In this document: one piece after another, positions 45,121 through 54,958 of the stretch | How the letters are laid out: the number at the start of each line of letters is the position of its first letter | How positions within the stretch are numbered: position 1 is the first letter of the stretch | Origin: Moheibacter stercoris | GTDB taxonomy: Bacteria > Bacteroidota > Bacteroidia > Flavobacteriales > Weeksellaceae | DNA: 64,000 nucleotides | NCBI RefSeq assembly: GCF_040545805.1 | Contig: NZ_JBEPMO010000004.1 | Coordinates: 62,001-126,000, forward strand | Direction: 5' to 3' | Made by a program: the position numbers and the translations under genes | The notes under the pieces: generated by a model | The model's input: only the letters and a program-made list of their open reading frames with translations | Told to the model about the DNA's origin: nothing | The model's database searches: none

Positions 45121-45765
45121 TTATTCGCCAAAGGACATCCCTTCAATTACACGATAAGGAATATATTTTTTTATTTCTGGATCGTACAATTCAATTGTCG
45201 AATAAATTATGTTAATCCATTTATTTTTGAATTGATTTTTAGTCAAAATTTCAGATCCTTCGAAATCCCATAACCAAATAAATTTCAGGATTGAGCCATC
45301 ATACATTTGTAAATTTACTGTATTGAACTGTTTTTTTTCAATGGATTTAATTTTGCCCAATTCGACTGAAAGCTCTGAAAAATATTGCTCATTCATATAC
45401 TCATCTGCAAAATTATTGATGAAAAAATCTGAACAAAATGAAAGCATTTGCAAACCCATTTTTTCCCCAAATTCTTCCGTCATGATAGAGGTAATAGAAA
45501 ATGCACCTAATTGATTTTCAACTTCAATTTTATTCGAGCTAATACTTTGTAAGATACACATGCCTAAATTCATTTCAATCTGATTTTGAGGCATTCCTGA
45601 AAAATCTAGTTTTTTAACGCATTCACATGTTTCCTCCGCCATTTTATCCATTAAATCATTCGACAGAACTGATGTGTCTATAGTTTTATTGGTTTTTAGT
45701 ATTTCTTGAGCGCTAAGAATTGACCCAAAAAAGAGCAAATAAAGAGTGAATAATTTTAATTTCAT
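45121..45765 (-). CDS. Secreted protein of unknown function
   Basis: A 214-residue protein with a signal peptide (residues 1-19, ends LSAQ). Two Cys sit in ETCECVKKLDF, typical of small Bacteroidetes secreted proteins. A helix-rich middle and a C-terminal half with LKFIWLWDFEGSE follow. No family is recognised. It is a single gene, with its own terminator. Confidence 0.65.
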   Translation of the reverse strand: MKLKLFTLYLLFFGSILSAQEILKTNKTIDTSVLSNDLMDKMAEETCECVKKLDFSGMPQNQIEMNLGMCILQSISSNKIEVENQLGAFSITSIMTEEFGEKMGLQMLSFCSDFFINNFADEYMNEQYFSELSVELGKIKSIEKKQFNTVNLQMYDGSILKFIWLWDFEGSEILTKNQFKNKWINIIYSTIELYDPEIKKYIPYRVIEGMSFGE

Positions 45766-45834
45766 GTAGGTTATTTTTATCCCTTCGAGTCAAAACTCAA
45801 AAGATTGATAAGTATTTTAAATTGAAAGATTGGG

Positions 45835-46773
45835 TTACTCTTTATTTTTTTTCATTTCCTCACCAATCTGATTGGCAGCCGCAAAAGAAGTAATCATATT
45901 ATTTAGCATATCACCTGCAGCATGAGGTGAATTTGGCAATAAGATTAAATTCGATTTATTCAAAGATCCAATTGACTGAAGGGTATCATAATGTTGGGTA
46001 ACCACGATCAAAGCAGATGCTTCTTGAGAATTGATTCCGACTTTGTTCAATACATTGACAGATTCTTCTAATCCTCTCGCAATTTCACGTCTTTGATCGG
46101 CAATACCTTGACCTTGTAAACGTTTACTTTCTGCTTCAGCTTTGGCTTTTTCTACGATTAAAATACGTTGAGCATCTCCTTCATATTGAGCGGCTACTTT
46201 TTCACGTTCCGAAGCATTGATACGGTTCATCGCATGTTTCACCTGTTCGTCTGGATCAATGTCTGTAACCAAGGTTTTGATGATATCGTAACCATAGGTA
46301 TTCATCGCTTCTTGCACTTCACGGTTTACGGCAATTGCAATGTCATCTTTCTTCTCAAATACATCGTCCAATCGCAATTTTGGAACCTCAGCACGAACAA
46401 CATCAAATACGTAGGATGTAATCTGTGCATATGGATTGTCTAACTTATAAAAAGCTTCATATACTTTGTCTTTGATGACCATGTATTGCACCGAAACTTT
46501 CATCTTGACAAATACATCGTCTTTCGTTTTGGTTTCTACCACCACATCCAATTGTTGAACTTTTAAGGAAATCTTTCCTGCAATTCGATCAACAATAGGA
46601 ATTTTTAATTGAAATCCTGCATTTCGGACACTTTGAAATTTTCCGAATCGTTCTACTACCACAGCTGTTTGTTGCTTGACAATAAAAAACAATCCCAAAA
46701 TACTCAAAATGAAGATTCCGAAGAAGATATAGATTACGGATGAAAACTGGGATAAAAGTTCAAATGGATTCAT
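45835..46773 (-). CDS. SPFH/Band 7 (stomatin-like) membrane protein
   Basis: A 312-residue protein: one N-terminal membrane helix (about residues 13-31), the SPFH domain (FIVKQQTAVVVERFGKF), and a long charged helix (KVAAQYEGDAQRILIVEKAKAEAESKRLQGQG). It resembles QmcA/stomatin and assembles into membrane rings that protect or localise partners. It is followed at 46804 by a SufT-like gene on the same strand. Confidence 0.88.
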   Translation of the reverse strand: MNPFELLSQFSSVIYIFFGIFILSILGLFFIVKQQTAVVVERFGKFQSVRNAGFQLKIPIVDRIAGKISLKVQQLDVVVETKTKDDVFVKMKVSVQYMVIKDKVYEAFYKLDNPYAQITSYVFDVVRAEVPKLRLDDVFEKKDDIAIAVNREVQEAMNTYGYDIIKTLVTDIDPDEQVKHAMNRINASEREKVAAQYEGDAQRILIVEKAKAEAESKRLQGQGIADQRREIARGLEESVNVLNKVGINSQEASALIVVTQHYDTLQSIGSLNKSNLILLPNSPHAAGDMLNNMITSFAAANQIGEEMKKNKE

Positions 46774-46803
46774 AAGTTTAATTTTTTGAAAATTAGGAAT
46801 TTT

Positions 46804-47130
46804 TTACAACATACCCAATTCAAACTTAGCTTCCTCGCTCATCATATCTCGATCCCATGGTGGATCAAATGTAATTTCTACTTCTGCTTCCGTGATTCCT
46901 TCAATTTCTTCCACTTTCGTTCTCACTTCATTCGGCAAAGATTCTGCAACGGGACAATTCGGTGAAGTCAACGTCATCAAAACTTTGGCTTGACCCTCTG
47001 CGTTAACAAATGCATCGTAAATTAAACCTAATTCGTATATATCAACTGGAATTTCAGGATCATAAATGGTTTTAAATTTCTGAACCATCATTTCTCCCAT
47101 GTTTTCCAAATCTTTTTCTGATAATGCCAT
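46804..47130 (-). CDS. SufT-like MIP18/DUF59 iron-sulfur assembly protein
   Basis: A 108-residue protein with the MIP18 signature DPEIPVDIYELGLIY and TSPNCPVAESLP, where the Cys is conserved. It assists maturation of iron-sulfur proteins. Its neighbours do not form a complete suf operon here. Confidence 0.88.
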   Translation of the reverse strand: MALSEKDLENMGEMMVQKFKTIYDPEIPVDIYELGLIYDAFVNAEGQAKVLMTLTSPNCPVAESLPNEVRTKVEEIEGITEAEVEITFDPPWDRDMMSEEAKFELGML

Positions 47131-47195
47131 GATTCTATATTTTTTACAAATTTACATGATTATTTTCCATCAAATCGAATTTCAAATGGGGGAGA

Positions 47196-48188
47196 CTAAT
47201 CCTTTTTTAAACTACGCTTAACTTTTCGATAATTGGAAGAACGCTTTAATTCCCCTTCGTCTGTCATCATCAAAGAAGCATACGCTGGAAATTCCTTTAG
47301 TACTCTTAAACCCTCTTCCATACCCAAAACCATCATAGAAGTGCTCAATCCATTGGCAAATTCTGCGTTGGGGCCAATAACCGTTACGGAAATCAATCCT
47401 ATTGCAGGAATTCCTGTTTTGGGATTGATGATGTGCGAATATCTTTTATCACCTATTAAAACAAATTTCTCATAGGAACCAGAAGTTGTCATAGCAGCAT
47501 TTTGAACCTTTAAAATATCCAATGGTTTTTGAGGTTTCCTCGGATTTTGAACGCCAATTTTCCAAAATTCATTATTCAGATTCATTCCCCAAGTAGCCAT
47601 ATCGCCAGAGGCATTGATGATTCCTGCTTGGATGCCTAAACTCTGGGCAAATTCTTTTGCTTTATCAGCCGCATATCCTTTTCCAGTTGCTCCAAATCCG
47701 ATTTTCATTCCAGGAAGTTTCAAAAAAATTGTTTGCTCTACTTCGTCTAAAACGATGTTTTGATACCCAACTTTTTCGATGGCTTTTAACCGAATGGAAT
47801 CCGATGGAAATTCCTCCATCCAACCTTCTTGGTAATCATAAATTTTTTCCATCGCCGCGAAACTGATGTCAAATGCACCATCGGAAATTTCAGAAAAATA
47901 AAGGGCTCGTTTGGTTAAATTAAAAACTTCTTCATCTACTTTTACGGGCTGAATTCCTGCGTTTTGATTGACTTTGGATACTTGAGAACTTGGTTTCCAA
48001 TCGGAAATTGCTTCTTCGATTCGGACAATTTCAGAAATAATTAAATCGATATGTTGATTGGCCTTTTCTAGATTTTCGTCGATGATTGTAATGCTAAAAC
48101 GACTTCCCATTAAAATCGTATCACGACTTTCTTTGACTTGGGCTTGAATTCCAATGGACATCAAGAATATCATCCAGAAATATTTCAT
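47196..48188 (-). CDS. apbE: ApbE-type FAD:protein FMN transferase
   Basis: A 330-residue secreted protein: signal peptide (residues 1-17), SRFSITI near the start, DGAFDISF, GATGKGYAADKA, NASGDMATWG and RYSHIINPKTGIP. It transfers FMN from FAD to Thr or Ser of extracytoplasmic proteins. In this operon the DUF2271 protein is the likely target, because it carries a flavinylation-type sequence. It follows the PepSY reductase by 10 bases. Last gene of the leftward iron operon. Confidence 0.9.
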   Translation of the reverse strand: MKYFWMIFLMSIGIQAQVKESRDTILMGSRFSITIIDENLEKANQHIDLIISEIVRIEEAISDWKPSSQVSKVNQNAGIQPVKVDEEVFNLTKRALYFSEISDGAFDISFAAMEKIYDYQEGWMEEFPSDSIRLKAIEKVGYQNIVLDEVEQTIFLKLPGMKIGFGATGKGYAADKAKEFAQSLGIQAGIINASGDMATWGMNLNNEFWKIGVQNPRKPQKPLDILKVQNAAMTTSGSYEKFVLIGDKRYSHIINPKTGIPAIGLISVTVIGPNAEFANGLSTSMMVLGMEEGLRVLKEFPAYASLMMTDEGELKRSSNYRKVKRSLKKD

Positions 48189-48198
48189 AGGAATTGAT

Positions 48199-50394
48199 TT
48201 AATAACAATCGGTTTGAATTTGACCTAAATCTTTGAATTCTTGAAGCGGTTTGCCAACATATTGCATCGTCACTTCATTCAAAACAGCTTCTACATCTTG
48301 CTGCATAGCAAGCGAACCACAAATCATAATCGAACCCTTATTGATCAATAATTCTCCAAAAAACTTTGCATCTTTTCTGATCAAATCCATGACGTAGCAT
48401 TTATTTTCTTCACGCGAAAAGGCAAATTGGAAATCCTTCAAATGACCTTTTTCTTTCTGGGTTGAAAGAAAATCTGCATAAGATTTTGAGGTTTCATTGT
48501 TGTATCTAAATCCGCAATACACATGCGTTTCCACTTTGTTTTTATTATCCTCAACCATTCCTAAATAGGGAGCAATTCCGGTTCCATTTCCAACTAAAAC
48601 AACTTTTGATGCTTGTTTAGGGAAATGAAAAGATGGATTGTCCAAAACTCTTCCTTTTAGAATTTGACCTAGTTTCAGATTTTTCAGAAACTGTGAACCC
48701 AATCCAAATTCATGGAATTTCACCACCAATTTGATCTGTTTTCCTGATTTGGAAATCGAATAGAAACGTTCTTTTTGCTCCTCTCCTGGATAAATAGCCA
48801 AAATATCGCCCGATTCAAATTTTTGTCGAGTATCCAGTAAAACTTGGAATACATCGCCATTTTTTTTCGGATTTCCTACCGATACCACTTTGAATGAATT
48901 CAATTTCGGTTGTTTCATCTGATAAACAGAAGCTGAAGTTGTGATGTCCAATTCGGTCTTTTCATTCCATAGTTTCACCCAATTCAAGAATTCATTGACC
49001 GATTTATCATGGATTTTGAACACTTCGATTTCTCTTTCTGCCCATGATTGATTGCTTAACCAATTGTCCACTTTTACCGCATAACCAGCGAAATCTTCGT
49101 AGGATTTAGATCCAAATCCGACAACGTAAAATTTCACATTTTGCGGTTGCGGGTTTTTCGTTAGAAGTTTTTCAAATTTCAAGGCATTGGATGGCGCGTC
49201 TCCCAAACCATGCGTCGAAGTCATCACAATGATTTTTTGAGCCGCTGGATAGATTTCGTATTTATCCATTTCGGTTAAATAGGATTTCACCTTTTTGTCC
49301 AATAATTGTTGATGAAATTTCTGAGCGAAATGTAAGGTTGTACCATTTTCTGAACCTACCAAAATGATTACTTCTGCTTCGGCGGATTTGAATTTATTTC
49401 GGATTTTGGTTTTGGTTCTTTTTAAAGTTATGGCAAAACCTGAATAAATGAAAAACAAGATATTCAGCGAAGCGATTCCCAAAATAATGGCCCAGATGGA
49501 ATTGGTACGACCTGTATGCAAATCCATGCTCCAATCTTCCCATATTTTGGTTTGCGGATACTCGGTTTCGCTTAGAATCTCACCCGTAAATTGGTCCAAT
49601 ACAATTTCACGATCCTTTAATTTCAGTTTGTAAAATTCTTCAGGATCTTCAAAAAATGGAAATTCCACTTTTTCAACTTCTGATAAATGTATGGTTTGGA
49701 AAACTGCAAAATCCTTCAAAGGAATTTGTTCTTCCGAACGATCAACAATTTCGCCTATTTCGGCTTCAGGAATTTCCTGCGTTGGAATCCAATCGAAACG
49801 AAGCATAAACAAATACGTTCCTGTCAATGCTATGATGAATACTGGAATTAGCAATAATCGCCCAGAAACCACATGGAAATATTGCGCCCAAGAATCCTTC
49901 TGAATTTTTCCAAAAAATGCTTTGAACGTCTTTTGTCGTTTGATGATGAGAATCAGTCCCGAAACGGTGATCAGCATCAATAAAAACGAGACCAAACCGA
50001 TTAAAAATCGACCCGTTTCTTTTAAAAATAAAGATCGATGCAGAGCGGTCACCCAATTGATAAATTCCGATTTGGGTTGTGGTTCACCCAATTGTTTCCC
50101 AGTCAAAGGATCGATGAATTGTTTGAAATTATTTCCTTCTTCGTCAAAACCATCTAAAGTCACAAATTGGTTATGATCGACACTCAATTCGGCAATTTCC
50201 GTATAAGTTTCCTTCAAAACAGGAAGAGATTGCGCCAAAGTGATGGTATCAAATCCGTCAACTTTGTAAGGTTGCATTTTTTCGTTAACGGGATCAAAAG
50301 CCAAAATGACTCCCGTGATGGAAGCCATTATAAGAAAAAGACAGGAAACCACGGCTAACGCTAAATGCGACAAACGCCAAACGGATAGTGTCAT
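48199..50394 (-). CDS. PepSY membrane protein fused to flavodoxin and FNR reductase
   Basis: A 731-residue protein: a PepSY-associated membrane part (residues 1-335, four helices, heme-binding type His residues likely), a flavodoxin domain (about 345-490; GSENGTTLHFAQ), and a ferredoxin-reductase-like part with FAD and NADPH sites (about 500-731; VVLVGNGTGIAPYLG and MICGSLAMQQDV). Electrons should pass from NADPH through FAD and FMN to the membrane and on to the periplasm. This fits ferric siderophore reduction. It lies between DUF2271 and apbE genes, both within about 11 bases. Confidence 0.88.
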   Translation of the reverse strand: MTLSVWRLSHLALAVVSCLFLIMASITGVILAFDPVNEKMQPYKVDGFDTITLAQSLPVLKETYTEIAELSVDHNQFVTLDGFDEEGNNFKQFIDPLTGKQLGEPQPKSEFINWVTALHRSLFLKETGRFLIGLVSFLLMLITVSGLILIIKRQKTFKAFFGKIQKDSWAQYFHVVSGRLLLIPVFIIALTGTYLFMLRFDWIPTQEIPEAEIGEIVDRSEEQIPLKDFAVFQTIHLSEVEKVEFPFFEDPEEFYKLKLKDREIVLDQFTGEILSETEYPQTKIWEDWSMDLHTGRTNSIWAIILGIASLNILFFIYSGFAITLKRTKTKIRNKFKSAEAEVIILVGSENGTTLHFAQKFHQQLLDKKVKSYLTEMDKYEIYPAAQKIIVMTSTHGLGDAPSNALKFEKLLTKNPQPQNVKFYVVGFGSKSYEDFAGYAVKVDNWLSNQSWAEREIEVFKIHDKSVNEFLNWVKLWNEKTELDITTSASVYQMKQPKLNSFKVVSVGNPKKNGDVFQVLLDTRQKFESGDILAIYPGEEQKERFYSISKSGKQIKLVVKFHEFGLGSQFLKNLKLGQILKGRVLDNPSFHFPKQASKVVLVGNGTGIAPYLGMVEDNKNKVETHVYCGFRYNNETSKSYADFLSTQKEKGHLKDFQFAFSREENKCYVMDLIRKDAKFFGELLINKGSIMICGSLAMQQDVEAVLNEVTMQYVGKPLQEFKDLGQIQTDCY

Positions 50395-50404
50395 AAGCAG
50401 TGTC

Positions 50405-50884
50405 CTAGACTTTGTTTAATTTCACATAACGGATGTATCCGTTTCCTTCAACCTTTTGGGTGATTCCCTCTTTGGTCATCGGAACTTCAACATCGGTTAC
50501 ATAATATTTTTGGTCTTCCACAGAAGATTCAAATCGCAATTTGTAACCTTTCCCAAAATCAGATTCATTTAAGGTAAAGGTTGCAGTGGCTCTATTACCT
50601 GCAGCAACAGAAGCTCCTGTAATTCCATCCAATTTTTCTTTCTTTTTCCCCAATTGTTTGTCCCATTCTTTGAACCCATTGTACCATTGTTTGTCTGGAC
50701 CCATCATGTACAAAGTTTTGATGTATTTTCCTTTGGAATCCACCAAAGAAACAGCCACATAAGCTTCCAAACCTTTATAATTGGTCATTTGCAACATGCA
50801 TTTGTATTTTGCATTTTGACCAAAAGCTTGGGTGCTAATTCCAAATAAAAAGAGAGAGAAAAATATGATTTTAACTAATTTCAT
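50405..50884 (-). CDS. Secreted DUF2271 protein with a flavinylation-type motif
   Basis: A 159-residue protein: signal peptide (residues 1-22), DUF2271 pattern (YKCMLQMTNYKGLEAYVAV, GPDKQWYNGFKEW). The sequence LDGITGASV contains D86, T89, G90, A91, S92, which fits the DxxTGA(T/S) motif that ApbE modifies with FMN; Ser92 would be the acceptor. It would be a periplasmic electron carrier for the membrane reductase encoded 10 bases downstream. FMN attachment is inferred. Confidence 0.8.
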   Translation of the reverse strand: MKLVKIIFFSLFLFGISTQAFGQNAKYKCMLQMTNYKGLEAYVAVSLVDSKGKYIKTLYMMGPDKQWYNGFKEWDKQLGKKKEKLDGITGASVAAGNRATATFTLNESDFGKGYKLRFESSVEDQKYYVTDVEVPMTKEGITQKVEGNGYIRYVKLNKV

Positions 50885-50906
50885 TGTTATAATTTTTATG
50901 GAGTTT

Positions 50907-52400
50907 TTATTTCAAAAAATCCAGATTTGTATTGTTATCCTTTAAAAATTCGTTTTCCATTGCCAAATCATGTGCCAACTCATCAAATTCTGTTAAAATT
51001 GTTTTGTCAGCTCCCAATCCGATTAAATAATTTAGGATAGAATCATCTTTTGCCATCATGGCTGCACGATGCAAAACCGTCATACCATCTTCATCTTGTG
51101 CATTGATGTTGATTCCTAAATTTTCCAATGCTTTGAATAAATTCACATCGTTTTTCGCGATAGCTAAATGCAACAAAGTCGAACCATTTTTTTGAGCCGA
51201 AACAAAATCAACACCGTTTGTTTTCAACAATTCCAATTTTTGCAAGAATTCTTGATTGTTTTCGTTGGGACGTGGCGCACGATACGATTGAACCAAATAA
51301 GCAGCAAGATTTCCATCTTTTCCAACCAAATTAGTTTTCGCTCCTTGATCGATTAAAAACTGGATCATTTCGGGAGAACTAGATTGAACAGCAAAAAACA
51401 AAGCGGATTCCCCATTTTTATTGACTTGATTGATATCCTTCACAGATGAAACTAGGGATTTTACCAATTCCAAGTTTTTGGTAGAAGAAGCCATCATAAA
51501 AGCTGAAGTTCCATTATTATCGACTGCATTTACGTCAACACCTTTTTCTAAAAAATAAGATATAATCGCTTCCTGCTCTTTTTTACGAACTAAATTAAAT
51601 AAAACGTTTTCGCCTGTTTCCCCTTGCGATTTAGGATCTAGTTTCATCGTTTCCACTAAATATTGGTACACGTCTAAACCGTTGGCATGAGAACGAGTTC
51701 CTTGAGAAGCAAAAATCAACGCATGACCAGTTGGTTGAACACCTTTCTGAACCAATTTTTTCAAAACATCAAGATTTCCGTTTCTAGCTGCATAGTCAAA
51801 AGTTGTTCTCCCCAAATCATCGGTATCTTTTAAACTCAAACCTTTTGATTGTAAATAGTCAGAAAACTTCAAATCTTTATCTGCTCCAATGGCTAACAAT
51901 AAAAGATTAGCACCATTGTAATATTTCTGTTTTGGATCGATCCCCGCTTTAAAGAATAACTCATAAACAGCTGGATTTAGCTGACCATTTCCTGCAGCAA
52001 ATGCAAGAGGTGTTGCTCCTTTATCATCTGTTCTATCGATGGTTGATCCATTCTGAATTAAATAGTTTACCAACTCAACATTTCCTTTGCTCGCTGCCCA
52101 ATGAATATAATATCTACCATCGTGCGTAACTTTATCCAATGGATTTCCTTCTTGTTTCAACAAAAACAAAATAGATTCAAGTGAGGCATTGTTATTAATA
52201 GCCATACTTGCCACATCATGGTTTCCACGATTTGCTTCAGAAGGACTATTTCCCTTAGCAATCTCTCCTTTAATTATTTCAATAGAAGGATTTTGCTTCC
52301 AGAATTCGCCATTTAACATTGAGTTATTTTGTCCAAACAAACTCATAGAAAACATAGATAGGCTTAATAGGGAGGCTTTGATCACGGAAATTCTCTTCAT
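50907..52400 (-). CDS. Secreted ankyrin-repeat protein
   Basis: A 497-residue protein with a signal peptide (residues 1-23) and about ten ankyrin-type repeats (for example DDKGATPLAFAAGNGQ, DEDGMTVLHRAA). Ankyrin proteins bind other proteins; exported ones in bacteria occur near redox and stress systems. It is the first gene of the leftward iron operon and is transcribed from the promoter region shared with the TonB receptor. Its role here is unknown. Confidence 0.88.
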   Translation of the reverse strand: MKRISVIKASLLSLSMFSMSLFGQNNSMLNGEFWKQNPSIEIIKGEIAKGNSPSEANRGNHDVASMAINNNASLESILFLLKQEGNPLDKVTHDGRYYIHWAASKGNVELVNYLIQNGSTIDRTDDKGATPLAFAAGNGQLNPAVYELFFKAGIDPKQKYYNGANLLLLAIGADKDLKFSDYLQSKGLSLKDTDDLGRTTFDYAARNGNLDVLKKLVQKGVQPTGHALIFASQGTRSHANGLDVYQYLVETMKLDPKSQGETGENVLFNLVRKKEQEAIISYFLEKGVDVNAVDNNGTSAFMMASSTKNLELVKSLVSSVKDINQVNKNGESALFFAVQSSSPEMIQFLIDQGAKTNLVGKDGNLAAYLVQSYRAPRPNENNQEFLQKLELLKTNGVDFVSAQKNGSTLLHLAIAKNDVNLFKALENLGININAQDEDGMTVLHRAAMMAKDDSILNYLIGLGADKTILTEFDELAHDLAMENEFLKDNNTNLDFLK

Positions 52401-52428
52401 TTTTATTTAGAATAAATATAATTAAGTG

Positions 52429-52436
52429 CAAATTTA
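52429..52436 (-). promoter_or_regulatory. Candidate -7 element of the leftward iron operon
   Basis: On the minus strand TAAATTTG matches TAnnTTTG, 28 bases upstream of the ankyrin start. The 20-bp palindrome begins 5 bases upstream of it. Confidence 0.5.
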
Positions 52437-52440
52437 GTAC

Positions 52441-52460
52441 TATCTACCAATTGTTAGATA
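52441..52460. promoter_or_regulatory. Candidate operator: near-perfect 20-bp palindrome
   Basis: TATCTACCAATTGTTAGATA differs from its reverse complement at only one symmetric pair. It lies in the divergent region of the iron locus, next to the leftward -7 element and about 33 bases before the rightward -33 element. Its position suggests a metal-responsive regulator site; the regulator is not identified, and it does not look like a classical Fur box. Confidence 0.55.
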
Positions 52461-52492
52461 AAAAAAATCATGATAAATATTATTCATTTTTA

Positions 52493-52524
52493 TTTGGACT
52501 AATTCTAGACAAGGGATACTTTTG
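52493..52524 (+). promoter_or_regulatory. Canonical Bacteroidetes promoter of the TonB receptor gene
   Basis: TTTG (52493-52496), 20 bases of spacer, then TACTTTTG (52517-52524) match the TTTG-N19-21-TAnnTTTG consensus. The ATG at 52540 follows closely, so the leader is very short (about ten bases). Confidence 0.7.
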
Positions 52525-52539
52525 CTGAAAATTTTAACA

Positions 52540-54951
52540 ATGTTTCGACTTTTTTTAGTCTTCATTCTCATCTTTTCAACGCAAATACTAATTGCTCAAA
52601 ATCAATTGTCGGGAATTATTACCGATGAAACTGGATCGCCAGTAGAGTCCGTTCGCGTTAGTATTAAAAACAAAAGTACTAGTCAATCAACTACGTCAAA
52701 TTCTTCTGGTTTTTATCAGTTCACCAATTTACCATTTGGCGATTACAAATTGACGATTCGCAAATTTGATCAAAGAGAAGAAATTGCAATTTCGTTGATT
52801 CAACCCAATCAAAATTTTGATATCGAGTTTTCACCTATAAGTAGCGTAAATTTAGATGCAGCGAATATTGTGGTTCGTTCGGTTAAATCCAAAAAGGAAC
52901 GTGAAGGATTTGCCATGAATGTTATTGAAACAAAAGATGCTGCTGTACGAAACATTCAAACCAATGAATTATTGGATAGAACTGTCGGAGTTAGAATAAG
53001 ACAAAATGGAGGTTTAGGGGCTAGAGTTGATTATAATTTAAATGGTATGTCGGGAAGTTCGGTTCGAATTTTCATTGACGGTTTACCCATTTCAACCTAT
53101 GGATCTTCTTTTAATTTGAATAGCATACCGCCTGCCTTAATTGAACGAATTGAAGTGTACAAAGGTGTAGTTCCGACACATTTAACGGACGATGCATTGG
53201 GTGGAGCAATCAATGTAATTTTGAAAGAAGGTGCAAGAAATACTTTGAATGCGTCGGTTTCCTATGGATCCTTTAATACCTTTCAATCCAATTTATTTGG
53301 AACTTATCGTTCAGAATCGGGATTTACAACCAAACTATCTGGTTTTTATAATTATTCAGACAATGATTATGAAGTTTGGGGCGATCACGTTTATACGATT
53401 TTACCCAACGGTAGACAAGAAAAAATTAAAGCCAAACGTTTTAATGATGCGTACGAATCCTATGGTGCTCGAGTTGAGTTAGGCTTTACTAAAGTGGATT
53501 GGGCTGACAATTTCTTGATAACTTACAATAATTCACACGATTACAATGAAATTCAACATGGGCAATTTATGACCAAACCTTACAAAGGTCGTTATACAGA
53601 AGCCGATGCGAACGTGGTTGGTTTAGTCTATAGCAAGCGAAATTTTTTAACGAAAGGATTGGATTTCAATTTTAATGGAGTTTTCAGTGATGCAAAAGAA
53701 TTGGTAAGTGATACCGTAAAATACAATTACAATTGGGATGGAAACATCGCTTTGGGATTGGACGGAAACCCAATTTTGACACCCAATGGAGCTCAGCAGG
53801 GAGCACCAACCTTGAATCACATCAATCGTCAAACAATAAGTTTGCGAACTGGATTGGATTATTCGTTCAACCGAAATCATAAAATTTCGATGAATGCAAT
53901 GTATTTCGACATGGATCGCGATCAACGTGATGATATGAAACCTTTGCTAGAACGAAATTTCTTAGGAACTAGAGATTTATCCAAACATATTTCTTCCTTA
54001 GCCTATGAACTTCGTGCTTTTGACAACAAATTCAAAGCAAACCTATTTGGAAAATACTACATTCAAAGAATCCAAAAGATGGATCCAGTTTTGTTGATTA
54101 ATGGAAGTGGTGATCAAATTCGTGAAGAAATTCGTGAAACCAGTAAAACTGAAATCGCTGGATATGGAATGGCAGCCTCGTATCTATTTGGAAATGATAT
54201 TGTGATTTTGGCATCTGCTGAAAGAGCCGTTCGTATGCCCAATGAAACAGAAATTTTTGGTAATCCGGGCGAAAACATTTTGGAAAACACATCCATTCGT
54301 CCAGAAATCAGTAAGAATTTCAATTTAGGATTCAAAGTTGGACCTTATAAAATCCACAACCACCAAGTTTCTTTCTCAACTTCTGGATTCTTACGCAATA
54401 CCCAAGATAAAATCGTTCGTAAGATCAATGACCGAAACAATGATGCGATCCAAACTTTGCCATTTGAAAATTTAGGCAAGACGCAATCCGTGGGATTTGA
54501 AGCAGAATTAGGGTACAATTATGGAAGAAATTTAAGCGTCTTGTTGAGCATGTCACGTTTCAATTCCTTGTACAAAATTAAATATGATCAACATGGAAAT
54601 CAGTTGGAACGATACAACCAACAATTGCCAAACGAACCTTTCTTTACCGCCAATGGAAACGTACAATATTCATTCTTCAATTTGATTCAAGAAAATGCCA
54701 GATTGAATTTGAATTATAATTTCGGATTTGTACAATCGTTCAAAACGACTTGGTTAAAATCACATAGTACCGAAACTCCTTCTCAATTCATTCAAGACAT
54801 TGGATTGAGTTACATCTTCCCCAACAATCAGTTCATCATCAGTTTTGATGCACGAAATATTTTCAACGAACAAGCATTTGACAATTATGCAGTTCAGAAA
54901 CCAGGAAGAGCTTTTTATTTGAAATTTAATTATATCCTAAATAAATTCTAA
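52540..54951 (+). CDS. TonB-dependent outer membrane receptor (iron/siderophore type)
   Basis: Start placed at ATG 52540 (803 residues), as the longer frame begins with TTG and lies in the promoter. A signal peptide (residues 1-20) is followed by a carboxypeptidase-like domain (LSGIITDETGSPVESVRV), the plug with GMSGSSVRIFIDGLP, the DDALGGAINVI segment, and the barrel that ends KFNYILNKF. It imports ferric siderophore or heme-like cargo. It is followed by a DUF4374 lipoprotein, the pair found in Bacteroides Xus systems. Confidence 0.9.
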   Translation: MFRLFLVFILIFSTQILIAQNQLSGIITDETGSPVESVRVSIKNKSTSQSTTSNSSGFYQFTNLPFGDYKLTIRKFDQREEIAISLIQPNQNFDIEFSPISSVNLDAANIVVRSVKSKKEREGFAMNVIETKDAAVRNIQTNELLDRTVGVRIRQNGGLGARVDYNLNGMSGSSVRIFIDGLPISTYGSSFNLNSIPPALIERIEVYKGVVPTHLTDDALGGAINVILKEGARNTLNASVSYGSFNTFQSNLFGTYRSESGFTTKLSGFYNYSDNDYEVWGDHVYTILPNGRQEKIKAKRFNDAYESYGARVELGFTKVDWADNFLITYNNSHDYNEIQHGQFMTKPYKGRYTEADANVVGLVYSKRNFLTKGLDFNFNGVFSDAKELVSDTVKYNYNWDGNIALGLDGNPILTPNGAQQGAPTLNHINRQTISLRTGLDYSFNRNHKISMNAMYFDMDRDQRDDMKPLLERNFLGTRDLSKHISSLAYELRAFDNKFKANLFGKYYIQRIQKMDPVLLINGSGDQIREEIRETSKTEIAGYGMAASYLFGNDIVILASAERAVRMPNETEIFGNPGENILENTSIRPEISKNFNLGFKVGPYKIHNHQVSFSTSGFLRNTQDKIVRKINDRNNDAIQTLPFENLGKTQSVGFEAELGYNYGRNLSVLLSMSRFNSLYKIKYDQHGNQLERYNQQLPNEPFFTANGNVQYSFFNLIQENARLNLNYNFGFVQSFKTTWLKSHSTETPSQFIQDIGLSYIFPNNQFIISFDARNIFNEQAFDNYAVQKPGRAFYLKFNYILNKF

Positions 54952-54958
54952 TACACAA

